Shown here in pieces: positions 38,353 through 49,474 of a stretch of DNA of 64,000 nucleotides; position 1 is the stretch's first letter, and each line of letters starts with the position of its first letter. The notes under the pieces were generated by a model. That model had not been told where the DNA came from. It saw nothing but the letters and a program-made list of their open reading frames with translations, and made no database searches. Made by a program: the position numbers and the translations under genes. Source of the DNA: a secondary endosymbiont of Heteropsylla cubana (GTDB lineage Bacteria > Pseudomonadota > Gammaproteobacteria > Enterobacterales > Enterobacteriaceae); assembly GCF_000287355.1 (NCBI RefSeq), contig NC_018420.1:62001-126000 (forward strand), written 5' to 3'.

Positions 38353-39232
38353 CTAACGCCACAAAACATCAGCACCATAAACTAGCGCTGAAACACATTT
38401 TAAGAAATATATTGACACATAATACAAATCTTGAGTTTTAGAACGCTCCATCTCTAAACCCATTAATTCCGAATAAATCCTTTTACCTAAAAGCTGATCT
38501 GCTCCTTTTTGTTTTCCTGTAGTTCTGACTAGCCCCAACAATGTCAAGAATGTCATTCTTGTATCTGAAAAGCAAGCCCAACAAAAAGAGGCAAAATGAT
38601 CTAAATTAATTAACATCGATCCACCACGCTTCCCTACCACTAATATCCCAATCTAAACCGGAGCCATAATAAGCGTTCCTGTTTTATAACCATAAATTAT
38701 TTTAAATTTTTCACTCGAAATTTTCTTATTTGCATCTAATAAATCTCAGAACTCTCCGAGAGACATACCATCGACACCACGAGCAGAAGTGAGCACCAAG
38801 ATAATTTCAGTCTATCCTGTGGAGATAACCTCTGCTATTTCTGATTAGAAAAAATACTAAACGTCAATGTCTATAATGCATTTTCAGCTAAAATGGCTGT
38901 CACTTATCCAAACTGAATGTGACAAATTGGAAACCCTCTACGTAACGCGTATCATTATCCATTGCCAGTAAATTATCATGAATTAAAGAATAAATGGATA
39001 CATTCAACTACCACAGTGAGAGCATCAAGACTTTCGAATCTTAACCCAAACAAAAAAAATCTGTATTATAAGCTAAAAACGGACTGAGTCTTTTACCATC
39101 CACTAAAAGTAGCGTAACGCATAGCTTAAATCGGAGGTGCATACAGAATTGCTTAACATGCTGGGATAATACTTCAAACCTGCATGTACTTTTTTACGAC
39201 TTATCTTCAAGAGTATATTCAAAATCAATCAT
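38353..39232 (-). pseudogene. ispA: ispA pseudogene (farnesyl diphosphate synthase)
   Basis: IspA joins isoprene units to make farnesyl diphosphate. Nearly the whole 299-codon gene is readable across frames. It starts M-I-D-F at 39232. Later blocks include L-D-A-L-T-V-V-V-E-C-I-H, S-L-I-H-D-N-L-L-A-M-D (first Asp-rich motif, D-D altered to D-N), F-P-I-C-H-I-Q-F-G, L-T-F-S-I-F-S, Y-K-T-G-T-L-I, and T-T-G-K-Q-K-G-A-D-Q-L-L-G-K. In-frame stops occur several times. The second Asp-rich motif N-D-I-L-D-I-V-G survives only in a shifted frame around 38535-38560. The last 95 codons (38353-38640) are open but encode out-of-frame sequence in their middle. Similarity is still high, so inactivation looks recent. 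Confidence 0.93.
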
Positions 39233-40550
39233 AGAATGCTTTTTTTTTCGAGAAGAATGAGTTTGTATAACCCATTTACATATTCTTTATTAGAATCACT
39301 CCAGACTATTTTTTATGTATTAAAGTTTAAGTTTAATCTAAATAATAAATAAAAATCCTTTTTTTCATATACATTTAGCATATGATTGAATAACAATTCA
39401 GTCAATTTAAAACAAGTTGTTATATTATATTTTTTAAAAAAAATTTATTGAAATAAACAATTATTCTGTTTTTTATATATGTGTATGTTTTAGATATAAA
39501 ACGAAAAGGAAGATTCTCTAAGTTTCTACAACCTTTTTCTTACAAGTAAGTTGTACATACATTACTGATTATTATCAGTGACGATTAATCCTAAAAAAAT
39601 CAATCTCAGAAAACAAATATTTTTATATTAACATTAATTATTTGATAACAATACTTTTTATTAATTAACTAAATCACAAAGACTAGAAAAGTTTAATGTT
39701 TTAAAAGAGCTCTTTTTTAACAAAAATAAGTATTAAAATAAATAGTTTATACATAAATAAAAAAATCCGGACATCTCGTCGGTCAAGATATAAACTCTAA
39801 TTTAATTTATTGTCTATAAATAATATTGATTAAAATCATATAAACAATCACGTTTTTTTATAAAACGATCTCATACTAAAGTCGTTTCATCTAAAAAAAT
39901 AAAAAAAATAATTTATCTGCAAAAAAATTGATAAATAAAAAATCAAGTTTTTAACATCTAAGTATATTAATGAAAATTTCCCTCAAGACTAAATTATATA
40001 TACTACTATATACGATAAAACATTAAGTCATATAGTAAAACAATTTACTAAAAGTAAAAATACACGATAATTCGAATAAAATGCATTATAATAAAATAAT
40101 ACAAAATTATAAGATAAACCCAGATACAACAGTGTTCATATCGTTAAAGTCGACATTAAGAATAACGTTCTTTTTCAAGACTAGATTAATATTGTGTATA
40201 ATATAGCGTGTCATACAAGCAGCCTCAATGTGTAATCTTATACAAACTTATCATTCTTAATTGTTCAATATAGAAAAACCCGGATTTTGATAAACCAAGT
40301 AAAATAAAAAATCGCTCAAGTTTTTATATAACTAGAAACATAAAAAGTTAGCATGTTGATAATCACAGCAAAATATAAAAATAAAATTGTCCAATTTAAT
40401 AATTGATAAAATTATTTCCTCTATCAAACTCTTTTTAAGAAAAAAATTCTTAATATCGCGATTAAAATCTACAAATAATTAAAAAGATAAGTATCGCAAA
40501 TTTATTCCAAAAACTTAAATAATTGTTTTTTTATAAAAATAAAACTCGTC
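39233..40550. other. Spacer upstream of the ispA relic, possible xseB trace
   Basis: xseB precedes ispA in E. coli. On the minus strand around 39275-39320 a reading K-I-V-W-S-D-S-N-K-E loosely resembles the XseB C-terminal V-Q-I-L-L-S-D-N-E-D, which is too weak to call. Nothing of thiI is visible. The open frame 40523-40795 is a lysine/isoleucine-rich chance frame crossing the trp terminator. Confidence 0.4.
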
Positions 40551-40569
40551 TATCGTCTACTAGACGATA
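40551..40569 (-). terminator. Probable trp operon terminator hairpin
   Basis: A 19-bp palindrome TATCGTCTA-C-TAGACGATA lies about 200 nt beyond trpA. On the minus strand it is followed after six bases by TTTTATTTTTAT. It is the only strong hairpin downstream of the trp genes. Confidence 0.5.
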
Positions 40570-40768
40570 CTTAAAAAAAATAAGTATTAAAATACTTTTA
40601 ATAAAAAAAACAAACTTATTTATATTTATTTTAACAACCTTGTTTATATTAAGTAAAAAAATAATAATAATTAAACTTGTTAATGATTCTTTATACACTT
40701 TAAATCGCAAAAAGAAATATTCTATACATGCCGATTATGTTGATTTTTTTACAACATCTCTTGATTGT

Positions 40769-41602
40769 TTAAATTATCAATTTATTTTTACATAAACTAG
40801 ATTTTGTTGCTTCTTTCAGTTTATTTACAAATTGTGCTAAATTTTCTAACATAATATCTAAATTATCGAGGTATTTTTCAATAACTTGGACTATAGCTGA
40901 ACCTGAAATAACTCCAGTTACTCCAGATGCAAGTGCAACTCTCACCTGACTTGTTTGGGAGATACCAAATCCTTGTAATATCGGTGGAGCATTATATTGT
41001 TTTAAAGTTTCGACAATATGCTTAATGGGAACATTAGCACGCTTCTCGCTTCCGGTCACACCGGCGCGTGAGAGAAGATAGGTATATCCTCGCCCATGTA
41101 AAGCAATTTCGCGCATTAAAGTATCATCAGCATTAGGAGGGCATATAAAAATAGGCGCTATTCTATAGCGCAAAGCCGCTTGTCGAAAGGGCAAGCTTTC
41201 TTGAAAAGGAACATCTGCAACCAATATTGAGTCAATGCCAATTTCCGCGGAGCGCCGATAAAAAGTCTCTATTCCCTCATTATAAATAAGATTTGCATAC
41301 ATTAAGAGACCAATCGGTATAACCGGATACTTTTCGCGAATTGTTTGAAGAATTTTAAAACAACACTCCTTTGTAATTCCAGAAGAAAATGCTCTCAAAT
41401 TGGCATTTTGGATGATAGGACCGTCAGCTAGTGGGTCAGAGAAGGGGATGCCCACTTCTAACGCATCAGCACCAGCATCAATTAGTGTCTCGATAATGCG
41501 TAACGAAACACTAAAGTTAGGATCGCCAAGCGTTACAAAAGGAACAAATGCACCTTCATTACGCTCTTTTAGCTTGTCAAATAATTGCTGATAGCGTTCC
41601 AT
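40769..41602 (-). CDS. trpA: Tryptophan synthase alpha chain
   Basis: TrpA cleaves indole-3-glycerol phosphate to indole, which passes through a tunnel to TrpB. The TIM-barrel protein has 277 residues (E. coli 268). Catalytic Glu49 and Asp60 are present in [15 protein letters not shown]. Loop residues A-D-V-P are kept. The start ATG overlaps the trpB stop by one base (TAATG), so the two subunits are translationally coupled. The C-terminal tail has about nine extra residues rich in Ser and Lys. Last gene of trpD-trpCF-trpB-trpA. Confidence 0.97.
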   Translation of the reverse strand: MERYQQLFDKLKERNEGAFVPFVTLGDPNFSVSLRIIETLIDAGADALEVGIPFSDPLADGPIIQNANLRAFSSGITKECCFKILQTIREKYPVIPIGLLMYANLIYNEGIETFYRRSAEIGIDSILVADVPFQESLPFRQAALRYRIAPIFICPPNADDTLMREIALHGRGYTYLLSRAGVTGSEKRANVPIKHIVETLKQYNAPPILQGFGISQTSQVRVALASGVTGVISGSAIVQVIEKYLDNLDIMLENLAQFVNKLKEATKSSLCKNKLII

Positions 41603-42792
41603 TAAATCTCTCCCCTCGCCTTTAAAATATCATGAACAGTAAAAATGTCTTTATCTCCACGCCCAGATAAATTAACTACCAAAATTTGCTTTTTTTCTGG
41701 TTGTTTCTTTATCATTTTTAGAATGTATCCCAGTGCATGAGATGATTCAAGTGCTGGTATAATACCTTCTTGTCGAGAAAGGCAACGAAACGCTTCTAAA
41801 GCCTCTTCATCAGTAGCAGACACATACTCTGCTCTCCCTATCTTGTCAAGGTAAGCATGCTGCGGACCTACTGACGGAAAATCTAGACCCGCTGATATAG
41901 AATAAGATTCTTCAATCTGTCCTTCACTAGATTGCATCATGGGTGACTTCATTCCAAAATAGATACCTGTACGACCGTATTTTAAGGATGCTCCATGTTG
42001 ACCAGTCTCAACACCTAAACCAGCAGGTTCTACACCTATTAAACGCACTGATGGTTTGTCAATAAAATCAGCAAACATGCCGATAGCATTGGATCCACCA
42101 CCAACACAAGCGATAACTGCATCTGGCAAACAATCTTCGTACTCTTGCAACTGTATCCGTGTTTCTTCGCCAATCATGCGTTGAAATTCACGAACAATCG
42201 TTGGATATGGATGTGGCCCTGCTGCAGTGCCGAGCATATAGTGAGCTTGTTCATAACTTTCGGACCAATCACGCAACGCCTCATTGCATGCATCTTTTAA
42301 ACTTAAAGAACCACTATGTACTGGAATAACCTCCGCACCCATCAATCGCATTCGAAACACATTAGGTGACTGACGCTCGATATCTTTGGAACCCATATAA
42401 ATACGACACTTTAATCCCAATAATGCAGAACATAACGCAGAAGCTACACCATGTTGACCAGCTCCAGTTTCCGCAATAATTTCAGTTTTACCCATTCGCT
42501 TAGCTAACAATACTTGCCCCAAAACCTGATTAGTTTTATGCGCCCCCCCATGTAATAAATCTTCGCGTTTAAGATATAGTTTCGTGGACGTACCTACCGT
42601 TAAATTCCGACACAGAGTAAGAGGGGTGGGTCGACCAGCGTAGTTTTTTAATAAACTACTAAATTCAGTATGGAATGCTGGATCAGCTTGAGCAAAAACA
42701 AACGCTTCTTCTAACTGAATTAGTGCAGGCATGAGGATTTGGGGTACATACATCCCACCAAATTCACCAAAATACGGATTAAGTCTTGTCAT
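41602..42792 (-). CDS. trpB: Tryptophan synthase beta chain
   Basis: TrpB joins indole to serine to form tryptophan using pyridoxal phosphate. The protein matches the E. coli chain (397) end to end, starting [13 protein letters not shown]. The pyridoxal lysine is Lys86 in G-G-A-H-K-T-N-Q. The phosphate loop G-G-G-S-N-A-I-G is intact. I choose the ATG at 42792 because it matches the E. coli N-terminus; a TTG two codons upstream (42798) is also possible, with AAGAG just before it. It overlaps trpA by one base and lies about 40 nt after trpCF. Confidence 0.97.
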   Translation of the reverse strand: MTRLNPYFGEFGGMYVPQILMPALIQLEEAFVFAQADPAFHTEFSSLLKNYAGRPTPLTLCRNLTVGTSTKLYLKREDLLHGGAHKTNQVLGQVLLAKRMGKTEIIAETGAGQHGVASALCSALLGLKCRIYMGSKDIERQSPNVFRMRLMGAEVIPVHSGSLSLKDACNEALRDWSESYEQAHYMLGTAAGPHPYPTIVREFQRMIGEETRIQLQEYEDCLPDAVIACVGGGSNAIGMFADFIDKPSVRLIGVEPAGLGVETGQHGASLKYGRTGIYFGMKSPMMQSSEGQIEESYSISAGLDFPSVGPQHAYLDKIGRAEYVSATDEEALEAFRCLSRQEGIIPALESSHALGYILKMIKKQPEKKQILVVNLSGRGDKDIFTVHDILKARGEI

Positions 42793-42833
42793 ACTCAATT
42801 ATCTCTTAACAATGTCAAATTACGAGATGTAGA

Positions 42834-44198
42834 TTAATAATCTCGCAAAATCTGAAATACTTTAGCTATTTTATCGTGATCTTTAATACCGGGGATACTT
42901 TCTACACCAGAGTTAAAATCCAGTCCCACACAACCAAACCGGGATGCTAATGAACAGTTATCTATTCCTATGCCACCGGCAAGAATAACATCATCTAGTC
43001 TACCTTGCTCTAATTGTAACCAATTAAAAGGTTTTCCGGTACCACCCCCACCATTGTCTAAAATATAACGATCAACGTGGAACATCTCTCGAAATTGCAA
43101 TGACATCTTGTCCATATTTATTGCTTTCCAAATATGACATGCAGGCGGCAAAATATAACGAAGTGAATCAATATAATTTTGATCTTCATTCCCGTGTAAT
43201 TGAATTCCAGATAAAGATAAAATATTGGCGGTCAAAGCAACATCTTTGACAGGCTTGTCCCGGAAAATGCCAATATACTTTAAATCTACGCTCTCTACTA
43301 TAGTTCTAGCAGTCTTTATATCAACATCTCGCGGAGAATTTGGAACAAAAATTAGCCCACCATAAATTGCACCATTGTCTAAGGCAGAGCGCGCATCACT
43401 AACACGAGTAAGTCCGCATATTTTGTTTTCACCCAATAATACTCGATGCACTCCCATTATTAAATTCGGTTCAGACATTAACGTACTACCGATTAAAAAA
43501 CCATTCACATACTGACTGATTTTTCGTACCTTACTATAAGAATCAATACCAGACTCGCTAATGACCGTCACATTTTTAGGTAGTTCCGAACGAAGCATAG
43601 GAGTCCGATTTAAATCAATTGATAAATCACGCAAGTCACGGTTATTAATACCAATGACTTTTGCTCCCAAACAAATAGCCCGCTTGCACTCTTCCACACT
43701 AATTACTTCTGTTAATATACCCATATTCAAGCTGTGGGCTACGGAAGATAACTTACGGTAAGTATCGTCGTCAAGAACAGACAACATCAATAATATAGCG
43801 TCTGCTTGATATAAACGTGCAAAGTAAATTTGCCAAGGATCAATTATAAAATCTTTACATAATACTGGTTGGCTTACTAGCGCACTTAATTCACCTAGAT
43901 AATTAAAGCTGCCTTGAAAGTATTTCTCATCAGTTAATACAGAAATGACAGACGCATAATTGCGATAAACATTTGCAATAGCTGTTATATCAAAATCTTT
44001 ACGAATAAGACCTTTAGACGGCGATGCTTTTTTACATTCTAGGATAAATTCTGTTCTTTTGCTAGAAAGTGCTTGATAAAAATCTCTTGAACTAACTTTT
44101 ACTTTATGAAAGAAACTTTCTAATGGTGTAATTCGCTTATTATTGGCAACCCATTCATATTTATTTAGAATTATTTTTTTAAGTACTGTGTCTTGCAT
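42834..44198 (-). CDS. trpC: Bifunctional indole-3-glycerol phosphate synthase / phosphoribosylanthranilate isomerase
   Basis: This fused enzyme (TrpC-TrpF) performs two consecutive steps: isomerising phosphoribosylanthranilate and closing the indole ring to give indole-3-glycerol phosphate. At 454 residues it equals the enterobacterial fusion (E. coli 453). The first barrel (about 1-255) has E-C-K-K-A-S-P-S-K-G and the C-K-D-F-I-I segment. The second (about 256-454) has the isomerase catalytic Cys in K-I-C-G-L-T and Asp in L-D-N-G-G-G-G-T-G-K. It starts 7 nt after the trpD stop, with GAGGA inside the end of trpD as its ribosome-binding site, so the two genes are coupled. Confidence 0.97.
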   Translation of the reverse strand: MQDTVLKKIILNKYEWVANNKRITPLESFFHKVKVSSRDFYQALSSKRTEFILECKKASPSKGLIRKDFDITAIANVYRNYASVISVLTDEKYFQGSFNYLGELSALVSQPVLCKDFIIDPWQIYFARLYQADAILLMLSVLDDDTYRKLSSVAHSLNMGILTEVISVEECKRAICLGAKVIGINNRDLRDLSIDLNRTPMLRSELPKNVTVISESGIDSYSKVRKISQYVNGFLIGSTLMSEPNLIMGVHRVLLGENKICGLTRVSDARSALDNGAIYGGLIFVPNSPRDVDIKTARTIVESVDLKYIGIFRDKPVKDVALTANILSLSGIQLHGNEDQNYIDSLRYILPPACHIWKAINMDKMSLQFREMFHVDRYILDNGGGGTGKPFNWLQLEQGRLDDVILAGGIGIDNCSLASRFGCVGLDFNSGVESIPGIKDHDKIAKVFQILRDY

Positions 44199-44205
44199 AC
44201 CTTTC

Positions 44206-45204
44206 TTATCCTCTTGCTGCCAATTCCATTATACGAAGATAGGAATTACCGCTATGAATTTCTTCAAGTGCACGATGAACATTTTCAGTAAGATTGTCCT
44301 GTCCAAACAATTTAAGCAAAAGAGCTACATTGGCAGCAACAGTAAATTCATGTGATTTTTCACCTTTCCCTTTTAAGAAACGGGTAATAATTTCACGATT
44401 TTCTTCTGGAGTACCCCCTTTTAGAGACTTGAGCGGTTGCACCGGTAATCCAAAATCTGCTGCAGTTAAGGTGTAACTGTCAATTATTCCACCATGCAAT
44501 TCTACTACTTTTATTGGTGCATGCAAAGCTACTTCATCCATACCTCCACTATGCACTACTGCAGCACGCTCATAACCTAAAACTCGCATTGTCTCAGCTA
44601 ATGGTAATAAAAGTTCGGGCCTATAAACACCAATCAAAGCTAGTGGTGGTCGGGCAGGATTTATTAAAGGACCGAGCACATTAAATAATGTACGTGTTTT
44701 TAGTACTTGACGTACCGGCATCGCATGACGAAAACCAGGGTGGTATTGTGGGCCAAATAAAAAGCAGATACCAAGTTCATCTAAAGCCTTACGTGATATA
44801 TTAGCCGGCATGTCGAGGCGAACACCAAATGCTGCTAACAAGTCAGAAGAGCCTGAACGACTTGACACGCTCCGATTACCATGCTTGGCTACACGGACAT
44901 TGCAACCAGCTGCGACGATAGCGCTCACAGTTGAAATATTAATACTATTACTTCCGTCTCCACCAGTACCGACGATATCAGAAAAAAGATAATCAGGCCG
45001 AGGAAATGGACTCGAACTAGCTAACAATGCGCTAGCCGCTCCTGCAATTTCTTCGGGGCATTCACCGCGTACTTTCATGCTAATTAATACAGCTGCAAGT
45101 TCTTCGCAAGCTAACTGCCCGCGAATTATAGCTTTAAAAAGCTGTTGGCTTTGTTCGCGGCTCATACGCCCGCCATGATAAAGATGTTCCAGTATCGCTT
45201 TCAT
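44206..45204 (-). CDS. trpD: Anthranilate phosphoribosyltransferase
   Basis: TrpD transfers phosphoribose from PRPP to anthranilate. It has 332 residues and is a free-standing enzyme, not the TrpG-TrpD fusion of E. coli. The PRPP-binding G-T-G-G-D-G-S is at about 79-85 and K-H-G-N-R-S at 107-112. An AGGA lies 6 nt before the ATG. It is the first gene of the operon here: no trpE or trpG precedes it, so anthranilate must come from elsewhere. The start codon overlaps a TGA (ATGA) that ends a short upstream open frame, as if it once followed a coupled gene. Confidence 0.98.
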   Translation of the reverse strand: MKAILEHLYHGGRMSREQSQQLFKAIIRGQLACEELAAVLISMKVRGECPEEIAGAASALLASSSPFPRPDYLFSDIVGTGGDGSNSINISTVSAIVAAGCNVRVAKHGNRSVSSRSGSSDLLAAFGVRLDMPANISRKALDELGICFLFGPQYHPGFRHAMPVRQVLKTRTLFNVLGPLINPARPPLALIGVYRPELLLPLAETMRVLGYERAAVVHSGGMDEVALHAPIKVVELHGGIIDSYTLTAADFGLPVQPLKSLKGGTPEENREIITRFLKGKGEKSHEFTVAANVALLLKLFGQDNLTENVHRALEEIHSGNSYLRIMELAARG

Positions 45205-45290
45205 GCAAAATCCTTCTGATTACGTCTACCAGTCAGTCGAGCGGATGGTTTTAAAATATGCTCTTCTACTCTTAACCATTAATGATCTAG
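45205..45290 (-). pseudogene. Short open remnant coupled to trpD, possibly the 3' end of trpG
   Basis: Upstream of trpD about 26 codons are open on the minus strand (including E-E-H-I-L-K-P-S-A-R-L), ending in a TGA that overlaps the trpD ATG. Its base composition is richer in G+C than the surrounding spacer, and a stop interrupts it further upstream. Position and coupling suggest the C end of a lost trpG, but I cannot align it to TrpG, so the identity is inferred from location only. Confidence 0.3.
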
Positions 45291-46895
45291 AGAAGTAGAA
45301 CCTGTAGTCTTTCTTAAAGTAAGACCAACCACATCGATATCTTTAAATCATTATAATTATAATAAATTAAGCTCTACTACCGTCCGACCTTACATATGAT
45401 ATAAAATGGAGTGGTTTTATTGATATCTAAATATTTATCTTAAACAAGTTAAGAACAAAACAATTGTATTATAAAACAACATATCGAATATTTATTTAAA
45501 TAACTTTTTATCTTAAGTATTAAACATGCTAACCTTTTAGGCTATGCTAAATTTAGTTACACCCTCAAAATATTCTTACTAAATTTTATAGGTAAATATC
45601 ATTTTATATAAATTACTACTTTAAAATTGCCATTAAGAATTAATGCTTCTGCTGTATAGGGAAGATCGCAGTGAATTAAGTTAAGTATCGCTAAATACGT
45701 TCAGAGTATAATAATGCCACTTTAACGGATAAAAATCACGAATCTAATTATAGTTAGTAATTGTATTGGTGCAGGGTATTGATACTAAATAATATAATTC
45801 TAATGAATTTTAATAATCATTTCTTAAAAACCTTAAAACTTTAGTGGTAGCAGTAAATCTAATTGCAAAAAAAAAGATCAACTCAAAACTGAAACTCATA
45901 TAAATCGACTTTACTTCACGATAAAATTTAATTAAAAATTATAAATTGTCATTGAAAATCTCTTTATTCTGTAGACACTTAAACAGTTATCAACATAATA
46001 TTACTCTCTAAACTAAGTAATGATAGTTAAAATATACTAAATTATGCTCTGTAATTTTTTGCAAATTATTGCATAAATCGGCTTTAGTAACAAAATCTAT
46101 ATGTCTTCAATAATTTTTATCAATAGATGTTTTTTGTAAACTTATGTAAGATAAATCTCTTTTTTATGTGTTCATAAGTTCTAAAAAAAATGAAGACTGA
46201 TCTAAAATGTGAGTAATGCACAGATCCAATATATGCCATTTAATTCTTTAATCTTTCAAAAACCACTAGTTAGTTCATCCGTACAAACTAATGGTCATTA
46301 TATTTTAAATAGAGTTTAATGTGTAACTAAATAAAAATTTAAACAACACATATGCATTACATTTTTATATTACCGTAATGATCATATACTTACCACAAGT
46401 TTATAAAATATTATTATGTCCATCACGATATATTAGCTAAATACAAATAAATAAAATACGTTAAAAACTATTGTATCTTTTGCTGTGATTTATTTTTTCT
46501 AGATGCAATTTCTTAAGAACACATTTGAAAAACTGACTTTTTAAAAACTTAATTAAAGATGCTTAAATTAAAATTAAAAAATATTATTTATTAATCAAAT
46601 ATAAAAACTACCTCTATATTTCACTATAATTGTTATAAGACAAACGTACAAATCTGATCTGCATTCGAACCAAAAAAGATTAACAGATTTTTTCCACACT
46701 AATATAGCAATAGTTAATACATCTGTGGTACTATAACTCTGAGCTCTACGTTAAAATATTGATTTTTATGCTTGATTCAACCAAAGATAGTGATTATTCT
46801 CATAAATAACTTATACGGAATCTTTAGTGATACCGCAGAAATCAAAATCATCAAATTAACCACAACAAATAAAATTTAATAAAAATTTAATTAGA
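45291..46895. other. Gene-free spacer where trpE/trpG would be expected
   Basis: About 1.6 kb. I searched the minus strand for TrpG motifs (the G-I-C-L-G-H-Q nucleophile elbow, F-H-P-E-S) and for the TrpE C end and found none. A somewhat richer stretch at 45640-45760 may be an unidentified coding remnant. No TrpR operator or leader peptide was seen. Confidence 0.5.
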
Positions 46896-46924
46896 TTCAT
46901 ATCAATGCAACATCTAAATATAAT
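46896..46924 (+). promoter_or_regulatory. Promoter of tRNA-Leu
   Basis: A perfect -10 box TATAAT lies at 46919-46924, with TTCATA (4 of 6 matches to TTGACA) at 46896-46901 and a 17-nt spacer. The start would be near 46931, leaving a 39-nt 5' leader that RNase P would remove. Confidence 0.6.
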
Positions 46925-46969
46925 ATTTCTTTAGTTCTGAGTGCAAAAAAAAGCTCAGATTCAATCAGT

Positions 46970-47053
46970 GCCGAAGTGGCGAAATCGGTAGACGCAGTTG
47001 ATTCAAAATCAACCGCTTTTTGCATGCCGGTTCGAATCCGGCCTTCGGCACCA
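46970..47053 (+). tRNA. leuX: tRNA-Leu (anticodon CAA)
   Basis: The 84-nt gene folds as a class II tRNA. The acceptor arm is GCCGAAG/CTTCGGC, the anticodon stem GTTGA/TCAAC with loop TTCAAAA and anticodon CAA at 47004-47006, and the T arm GCCGG/CCGGC. CCA is encoded. It is nearly identical to E. coli leuX except in the variable arm, which is one base shorter and has a run of T in its loop. leuX is a common integration site for islands, but there is no integrase here. Confidence 0.97.
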
Positions 47054-47827
47054 CGTAAACACTATTATATAAAACGGATACGTTTTCAATCATTTTCACT
47101 ATAATATAGAATCGATTCCATGATTGTTAATATGCTATCTATTAACCTGTCGCAAATATGCGAATCACAGTTTTTTATTATTATCAATTAAATATACTAT
47201 AGGATCTTTCAACTTACTAACAAGCATAAAAACAATGCTTTACTTTAAACATTTAACTTGATGTTTAACCAAAAAAGTCGCAATATAACGTGATGAGTTT
47301 AATAAAAATTAATTAAATAAAGCCAAAATCTATAAAATCATACAATGAATTGTGTAATCAACATAGTTCAAGCGCAACAAAAGATTGATTTATCTATATC
47401 TTATGTTAGATTAAATAAATGTTTTTACTTATTTAAACCAAATCACCAAAAACCTTACATTGATTGTTAATAATCGAAAGTTTAGGGTCTTTTTTAAAAA
47501 ATTGTTGTCAACAGTATATGGTTAATTATACGTTGCTAACACCACTTGAATTAAGCGGTCTTAATTTTAAAAAAAACACAAATTCAAATATGTAAAAACT
47601 TTTAAACAGTTAACACATTTCTCGGTAATTTTTACTAACTTTATAATGTATATAACACCTTTTAATCAAGAACTATATGTTTTAGTTGTAGTGAAAAAAA
47701 GTATATTAAATTGATTAAGAAGATATATATAAAATAAAAATTTCACTTCACAGTTCTACATCAACGATTAATTTAAAAAAATATCCACTAAAAACTCGAA
47801 CTAACTATTGTTATGTTTAAACGAGCG
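47054..47827. other. Gene-free spacer between tRNA-Leu and znuB
   Basis: In E. coli ruvA and ruvB follow znuB; I see no trace of them. No clear terminator follows znuB or the tRNA. Confidence 0.45.
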
Positions 47828-48613
47828 TTATGAGCGCATTTTAAACATTAAACTAAACAAGAACATTAATGAAGAACAAAGTACTACAGATGGACCAGCC
47901 GGTGTATCGCAGATTGCAGAGAATGCTAAACCACCAGTTACCGACAGCCCACTTATTAAAGTAGCAAATAACACCATTTGTTCCGGAGTACGTGCACAAC
48001 GTCGAGCAGCCGCAGCTGGGATTATGAGAAGCGACGTAATAATTAATGCACCGACAAATTGCATGGAAAGCCCGATAGTCAGTGCAGTAACTAACGTTAA
48101 TAGAAGCTTAATTCTGGATAAGCGAATTCCGTCAACATGAGCTAATTCAGGATGTATACTAACAGATAACAAGGAACGCCATTTCCATGTGATTAGAATT
48201 AATACCACCGCAACACCCACCCCCAATATCTTAATATCGTGCAATGTAATTGCTAGTAAGTCACCAAAAAGATAGGCCATCAAATCTACTCTAAGTTCTC
48301 GCATTAAACTCACCATCACCAGTCCAAGAGATAACGATGCATGAGCTAAAATTCCTAATAGAGTGTCCATAGCAAATTGAGGAAACTGTTCTAACCAAAC
48401 TAACCCAAAAGCTAAAAATAGAGTAACTATAATTACACCATAAAAAGGGTTCATGTTTAATAAAAAACTAAAAGCTAAGCCTAAAAGAGAGGCATGCGCT
48501 AGAGCATCGCCAAAATAAGACATTTTTCGCCATACCACAAAAGCACCCAGCGGTCCCGCAGCTAAAGAAAGCAAGAGACCTGCAATCCAACTAGGCAACA
48601 ATAATTCAATCAT
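47828..48613 (-). CDS. znuB: High-affinity zinc ABC transporter, membrane subunit ZnuB
   Basis: ZnuB is the inner-membrane permease of the ZnuABC zinc importer. The 261 residues match E. coli, with several predicted membrane helices, the cytoplasmic [10 protein letters not shown] loop that docks with ZnuC, and [18 protein letters not shown] precedes the ATG. It follows znuC by 71 nt, slightly longer than usual. The membrane helices, docking loop and length are normal, so it looks functional. Confidence 0.97.
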   Translation of the reverse strand: MIELLLPSWIAGLLLSLAAGPLGAFVVWRKMSYFGDALAHASLLGLAFSFLLNMNPFYGVIIVTLFLAFGLVWLEQFPQFAMDTLLGILAHASLSLGLVMVSLMRELRVDLMAYLFGDLLAITLHDIKILGVGVAVVLILITWKWRSLLSVSIHPELAHVDGIRLSRIKLLLTLVTALTIGLSMQFVGALIITSLLIIPAAAARRCARTPEQMVLFATLISGLSVTGGLAFSAICDTPAGPSVVLCSSLMFLFSLMFKMRS

Positions 48614-48684
48614 AACAGTATTCTCTCCTCACGCCCCCTTTCTCTTCTCCAATCAACTCTCAACGAGATAATTAAAAAAACTCT

Positions 48685-49401
48685 TTAAAAGTCGTGGGAG
48701 TGATTATGATTATGATCATGTTGGTAAACGGCAAGCCGTGATGCTTCACGATGACCAAACATAGCAATAAAATCCGGATGGTCTGAAATTACCTCTGGTG
48801 TCCCAGAACAACATATGTGACGATTAAGGCAAACTACCTCATGAGTTTTCGCCATCACAAGATGTAAATCATGAGACACCATTAATACAGCAAACATAAG
48901 TGTACGATGCAGATCATCCACTAAATCATAGAGTGCTATTTGACCGTTTACATCTACTCCTTGAGCAGGTTCATCTAAAACCAAAAGTTCTGGGGTATTA
49001 AGTAATGCGCGTGCCAATAAAACCCTTTGCATCTCACCACCAGACAACTTCTGCATCGGTACTTGCTGCAGGTATTCTACTTGAACTCGTTCCAGCACTG
49101 ATTTAATATCATTTTTCTTCTTCCCTAACCGCAAAAAACGTTCTACAGTTAGCGGAAGTGTAGGATCAAGATAAATTTTTTGGGGGACATAACCTACACG
49201 TAGTTTTGGATGACGAATGAGGGTTCCAGTATTAGGAGCAATCAAACCAAGTACTACTCGTATTAAAGTTGATTTGCCGGCACCATTAGGTCCAAGTAAA
49301 GTCAGGATCCGTCCATGACGCAAAGTAAATGAAATATCATGCAAAACTACTGTTTCCCCAAAAATAACACTAATTTGTTTAAGAACTATCAAGTCGATCA
49401 T
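48685..49401 (-). CDS. znuC: Zinc ABC transporter, ATP-binding subunit ZnuC
   Basis: ZnuC powers zinc import through ZnuB. The 238 residues have Walker [10 protein letters not shown] at 37-45, the signature L-S-G-G-E-M-Q-R-V, and Walker B L-L-V-L-D-E-P. The tail ends in a His-rich stretch (H-D-H-N-H-N-H-S-H) typical of ZnuC. It is divergent from znuA, with only 73 nt between them, a shared promoter region that holds the Zur operator in E. coli. Confidence 0.97.
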   Translation of the reverse strand: MIDLIVLKQISVIFGETVVLHDISFTLRHGRILTLLGPNGAGKSTLIRVVLGLIAPNTGTLIRHPKLRVGYVPQKIYLDPTLPLTVERFLRLGKKKNDIKSVLERVQVEYLQQVPMQKLSGGEMQRVLLARALLNTPELLVLDEPAQGVDVNGQIALYDLVDDLHRTLMFAVLMVSHDLHLVMAKTHEVVCLNRHICCSGTPEVISDHPDFIAMFGHREASRLAVYQHDHNHNHSHDF

Positions 49402-49430
49402 AATAATTACGGTTGTTAAATGACGACTTT

Positions 49431-49446
49431 ATTGTAACATAACAAT
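49431..49446. promoter_or_regulatory. Possible degenerate Zur operator
   Basis: ATTGTAACATAACAAT is an imperfect palindrome placed between the divergent znuC and znuA genes. Its core loosely resembles the Zur-box half-site TGTTATA. The position is right but the match is weak. Confidence 0.3.
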
Positions 49447-49474
49447 CAACTTCGTTGATGATGAGAATTTTGCT

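Noticed and set aside
40523-40795. 90-codon plus-strand frame overlapping the trpA end
   Set aside because: Contains the trp terminator palindrome, is rich in Lys and Ile, and overlaps a real gene.
46655-46690. GGTTCGAAT on the minus strand, like a tRNA T loop
   Set aside because: The flanking bases do not form a T stem or an acceptor arm.
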